Assembly (NCBI RefSeq): GCF_008638365.1
Contig: NZ_VWVU01000038.1
Location: forward strand, 1-64,000
DNA from: Nocardiopsis quinghaiensis
GTDB taxonomy: Bacteria; Actinomycetota; Actinomycetes; Streptosporangiales; Streptosporangiaceae
DNA: 64,000 bases
Direction: 5' to 3'
In this document: piece after piece, positions 61,501 through 64,000 of the stretch
Layout: each line of letters opens with the position of its first letter
How positions within the stretch are numbered: the stretch's first letter is position 1
Translations under genes and position numbers: made by a program
Notes under the pieces: model-generated
The model's input: only the letters and a program-made list of their open reading frames with translations
Databases searched by the model: none
What the model was told of the DNA's origin: nothing

Positions 61501-61812
61501 CCCTCGACGTTCGCGGCGGCCTCTTCGATCATGGGCACGTAGCGCTCGATGACCCCTTGGGGTCAAGTGGTTGTTGATCGAGGAGTCGGTGACGAAGGAG
61601 GTGTCCTCGGCCGCGCCCACCGCGCCGTTCCCGGTGGCGGGGATGGAGGCGTACAGCTCCTGGGCCTCGGTCTCGGCGGTTCCGAGGGCGCTCCCGATGC
61701 TGACCGGGAACTCGCCGCCAGCGCTGTCGCCCCCGCCCCCGCCGGTGTCCTCCTCCGCCGTGCCGCCGCACGCGGTGAGACCGAGGGCGAGGAGGGTGGG
61801 GGCCATGCGCAC
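61501..61812 (-). pseudogene. Siderophore-binding lipoprotein gene, internally deleted
   Basis: The GTG at 61812 (ribosome site AAGGA) starts a lipoprotein signal with lipobox LALGLTACGG. After a G/D/E-rich linker, FPVSIGSALGTAETEAQELY jumps from the N-terminal domain to the C-terminal end (EDTSFVTDSSINNHLTP), so about 230 residues are deleted. A frameshift follows; the correct tail GVIERYVPMIEEAAANVEG is in another frame and ends just before the permease start. Confidence 0.8.
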
Positions 61813-61923
61813 ACTGCTTCCTTCGTTACGGGGAGAGGTACGTCGCAGCCGACGGACCGTTTCCGCGCAGGGGATCCTGAGGGGAAACACGGAGGACAGA
61901 ACGAGAGAATCCCGACAGGACCA

Positions 61924-61938
61924 AGGTTAGCCTAACCT
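61924..61938. promoter_or_regulatory. Iron box (DtxR/IdeR type)
   Basis: AGGTTAGCCTAACCT, a perfect seven-base inverted repeat around one C, equal to the core of the actinobacterial DtxR/IdeR/DmdR consensus. It lies 112 bases upstream of the decayed siderophore-binding protein gene and would repress it when iron is plentiful. Confidence 0.85.
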
Positions 61939-62099
61939 CACTCAGACTGGATTTCAAAAGTTCTGAACTCCGGAGACGGACGCCGCATCCACCTCTGATT
62001 CGCACCTGGAACAGCCTTGACCTGCCATGGAGCTTGTCCGCCACCTCCCTCGGGCAGTGGCCCTAGGAACAATTCCACGCCACTACCGCGAGGAGCGCC

Positions 62100-62318
62100 A
62101 TGATCGCCAAACTGTCCGAAATGGGTGTCACATCCGAGATGGCCTACGGAGCCGGAAGCGCCTCCATCGGGCTCAGCTTCCTGAGCTGGCTCCTCTCCCT
62201 GAAGAAGGAGGAGGCCGGACTGGACCGTGCCGACCGGTGGGGCCTCTTCATCGGGGAGTGGGCTCCGACGTTCTTCGCTATCGGCCTCGCCCTGCGGCTG
62301 GAGGAGAGCAAGAAGTAG
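62100..62318 (+). CDS. Small conserved membrane-type protein, 72 aa
   Basis: Unknown protein starting MIAKLSEMGVTSEMAYGAGS. Two hydrophobic segments (about 16-33 and 48-66: GLFIGEWAPTFFAIGLALRL) flank a short charged stretch LKKEEAGLDRADR, so it may cross the membrane twice. GAGGAG four bases before ATG 62100 is a strong ribosome site. Similar short proteins occur in Streptomyces, as far as I recall. It is monocistronic; the decayed siderophore operon is divergent. Confidence 0.72.
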   Translation: MIAKLSEMGVTSEMAYGAGSASIGLSFLSWLLSLKKEEAGLDRADRWGLFIGEWAPTFFAIGLALRLEESKK

Positions 62319-62369
62319 CGCACCACGGCGCCACCCGGAGGAGCCCTCCGGAGCCGTGTGTGCGCCGGG

Positions 62370-62396
62370 CGCCGGGCCGCGGGTCGCGGCCCGGCG
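62370..62396. terminator. Hairpin at end of alpha-glucosidase gene
   Basis: Perfect 12-base arms CGCCGGGCCGCG (62370-62381) and complement (62385-62396) around three bases. It abuts the stop of the minus-strand gene and can serve both converging genes. Confidence 0.7.
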
Positions 62397-64000
62397 TCAG
62401 CTCCCCAGGTGGACGCGGGCCTCCCAGGGCCGCAGCGGCGCGAAGGCCCCCTCGTCGGGGTAGTTGCCGATGAGGCGCACCGAGGCGCTCCCGGCGACGG
62501 AGGGATCCAGTTCCAGCGGCACCGTGTCGGCGCTCCAGTTCGCCACCACCAGCAGCACCCGGCCGTCGAGTGCGCGCGTGTAGGCGTACACCGCCGGGTC
62601 CTCCTCCAGCAGGGGCTCGAACCCGCCGTGCACGATGACCGGGTGCTCCTTGCGCAGCGCGATGAGGCGCCGGTAGTAGTGGAACACCGAGTCCTGGTCG
62701 GCGACGGCGGCCTCCGCGTTGATCTCCGTGTGGCGGGGATTGATCCCGATCCACGGGGTGCCGGTGGTGAACCCGGCGCCCGGCGAGGCGTCCCACTGCA
62801 TGGGCGTGCGCGCGTTGTCCCGGCTCATGCGGGCGATGGCCGCCATGGCGGCCTCCTCGTCCACCCTTCCCGTCTCCACCATGGCGCGGTGGTGGTTGAG
62901 CGTCTCCACGTCCCGGTAGTCGGCGATGTCGGTCAGGTGGGCGTTGGTCATGCCCAGCTCCTCGCCCTGGTAGACGTACGGGGTGCCCCTCATCATGTGC
63001 AGGGTCGTGGCCAGTGCCTTGGCCGACTCCACCCGGTGGGCCTCGTCGCCGAAGCGCGACACCGCCCGGGGCTGGTCGTGGTTGTTCCAGTACAGGCTGT
63101 TCCACCCCCGCTCCCCCAGTTCCGTCTGCCACCGGTTGAGGGAGCGCTTGAGGCGGCGCAGGTCCAGGGGCCGGGGGTCGAACTTGCCGCCGGGCCCGTG
63201 GTCGAGGTCCACGTGTTCGAACTGGAAGACCATGCTCAGCTCGCGCCGCTCGGGCATGGTGTGCAGCAGGGCCTGCTCCACGCCCACCCCGGGCATCTCG
63301 CCGACGGTGAGCACGTCGCGGCCCGCGAACACCTCCTGGTGCAGCTCGTGCAGGAACTCGTGCAGGCGGGGGCCGTTGACGGCGTACTCGGCGAAGATCC
63401 CGTGGTCGCCCGCCAGCGGCCCGTCGGGCATCTCGGGGGTCTTGGACACGAAGTTGATCACGTCCATGCGGAAGCCGTCGGCGCCCCGGTCCAGCCACCA
63501 GCGCGCCACGTCGTGCACGGCCGCCCGCACCCGGGGGTTCTCCCAGTCCAGATCGGGTTGGCGGCTGCTGAACAGGTGCAGGTAGTACTCGTCCGTGGCC
63601 TCGTCGCGGGTCCAGGCGGGGCCGGAGAAGACCGAGCCCCAGTTGTTGGGCGGGCCGCCGTCGCGGCCGGGACGCCAGAAGTAGAAGTCCCGCTTGTCGG
63701 AGTCCTTCGAGGCGCGGGACTCGGTGAACCAGGGGTGCTCGTCGCTGGTGTGGTTGACCACCAGGTCCATCACCAGGCGCATGCCGCGCTCGTGCAGCCC
63801 GTCGCGCAGCCGGTCCCAGTCGGCCAGGGTGCCGAACATGGGGTGGATGTCCAGGTAGTCGCTGATGTCGTAGCCGTTGTCGTCCCAGGGCGAGGGATAG
63901 ACCGGTGACAGCCACACCACGTCCACGCCGAGCAGTTCCAGGTAGTCGAGCCGCTCGACGACACCGGGCAGGTCGCCCACCCCGTCGCCGTCGCTGTCGT
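62397..64000 (-). CDS. GH13 alpha-glucosidase (oligo-1,6-glucosidase type), 5' end missing
   Basis: Glycoside hydrolase family 13 enzyme cutting alpha-glucosidic bonds of malto- or isomalto-oligosaccharides, cytoplasmic. The gene continues past 64000: the frame is still open in the characteristic DSDGDGVGDLPG at the edge, so about 25-30 residues are missing. Conserved regions: DLVVNHTSDEHPWF (region I), the nucleophile aspartate in GFRMDVINF (II), the acid/base glutamate in LTVGEMPG (III), and NNHDQPR (IV). The QGEELGMTNAHL and RTPMQWD stretches are typical of the GH13_31 branch. An apparent ATG at 63980 is an internal methionine-like codon, not the true start. Confidence 0.93.
   Translation of the reverse strand, partial: DSDGDGVGDLPGVVERLDYLELLGVDVVWLSPVYPSPWDDNGYDISDYLDIHPMFGTLADWDRLRDGLHERGMRLVMDLVVNHTSDEHPWFTESRASKDSDKRDFYFWRPGRDGGPPNNWGSVFSGPAWTRDEATDEYYLHLFSSRQPDLDWENPRVRAAVHDVARWWLDRGADGFRMDVINFVSKTPEMPDGPLAGDHGIFAEYAVNGPRLHEFLHELHQEVFAGRDVLTVGEMPGVGVEQALLHTMPERRELSMVFQFEHVDLDHGPGGKFDPRPLDLRRLKRSLNRWQTELGERGWNSLYWNNHDQPRAVSRFGDEAHRVESAKALATTLHMMRGTPYVYQGEELGMTNAHLTDIADYRDVETLNHHRAMVETGRVDEEAAMAAIARMSRDNARTPMQWDASPGAGFTTGTPWIGINPRHTEINAEAAVADQDSVFHYYRRLIALRKEHPVIVHGGFEPLLEEDPAVYAYTRALDGRVLLVVANWSADTVPLELDPSVAGSASVRLIGNYPDEGAFAPLRPWEARVHLGS

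Overview
The window is a piece of a very GC-rich actinobacterial chromosome. Coding density is high, third codon positions are almost all G or C, GTG and TTG starts are common, and U-less hairpins sit between convergent genes. The gene content (SepH, coproporphyrin-type ferrochelatase, DUF3159/DUF3710/DUF4193 proteins, a DtxR/IdeR-type iron box) and the protein style suggest a Nocardiopsis-like member of the Streptosporangiales. That genus call is inference. The gene order at 0.5-24 kb follows a core actinobacterial block known from Mycobacterium (Rv2689c, ceoB, ceoC, Rv2693c, Rv2696c, dut, Rv2699c, suhB) and Streptomyces (dut, cutS/cutR, suhB, hemH, sepH).

Layout. 0-0.5 kb: end of an insertion sequence. 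0.5-24 kb: conserved housekeeping block (RNA methyltransferase, two RCK/TrkA proteins, serpin, PIG-L deacetylase, dut, valS, a CutRS-like two-component system with a structured leader, inositol phosphatase, S9 peptidase, ferrochelatase, FAD lactone oxidase, sepH). 24-35 kb: two PH-domain membrane proteins, a DrrAB-type exporter, a large AfsR/SARP-type regulator, a PEBP lipoprotein and a repeat-rich tyrosine/aspartate protein. 35-38.7 kb: SulP transporter fused to a beta-carbonic anhydrase, a tiny antisense membrane ORF, and the RNase P RNA gene. 38.7-42 kb: phosphatase, zinc-ribbon protein, Nif3-like protein and endonuclease IV. 42-47.5 kb: an ArsR-type regulator plus MFS exporter with matching operators, and tex. 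47.5-53 kb: ATP-grasp ligase plus CocE hydrolase operon and a carboxylesterase. 52.9-59.3 kb: a TetR-controlled catabolic unit. 59.4-62 kb: a decay zone with a frameshifted GbsR-type regulator and the remains of a siderophore ABC importer under an intact iron box. 62.1-64 kb: a small membrane protein and an alpha-glucosidase that runs off the right edge.

The most interesting system is at 52.9-59.3 kb. Two short-chain dehydrogenases, an APH-type kinase and an acyl-CoA dehydrogenase are packed head to tail. Kinase followed by dehydrogenase is the domain order of human ACAD10/ACAD11, and a similar gene pair occurs in the levulinate (lva) pathway. This points to breakdown of 4-hydroxyacyl-CoA compounds through a phosphorylated intermediate. 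Related ACCGAC-N2-GTCGGT palindromes lie in front of this operon, in front of a nearby quinone oxidoreductase and in front of the TetR gene, so the three units are probably one regulon.

Other points worth checking: two hairpins with the same ten-base loop in the leader of the two-component operon, a 240-bp in-frame tandem repeat in a membrane-anchored protein, an acidic insert in a PEBP lipoprotein, an HD-VOC fusion, an LLM oxidoreductase pseudogene, and an archaeal/rickettsial-looking valyl-tRNA synthetase.
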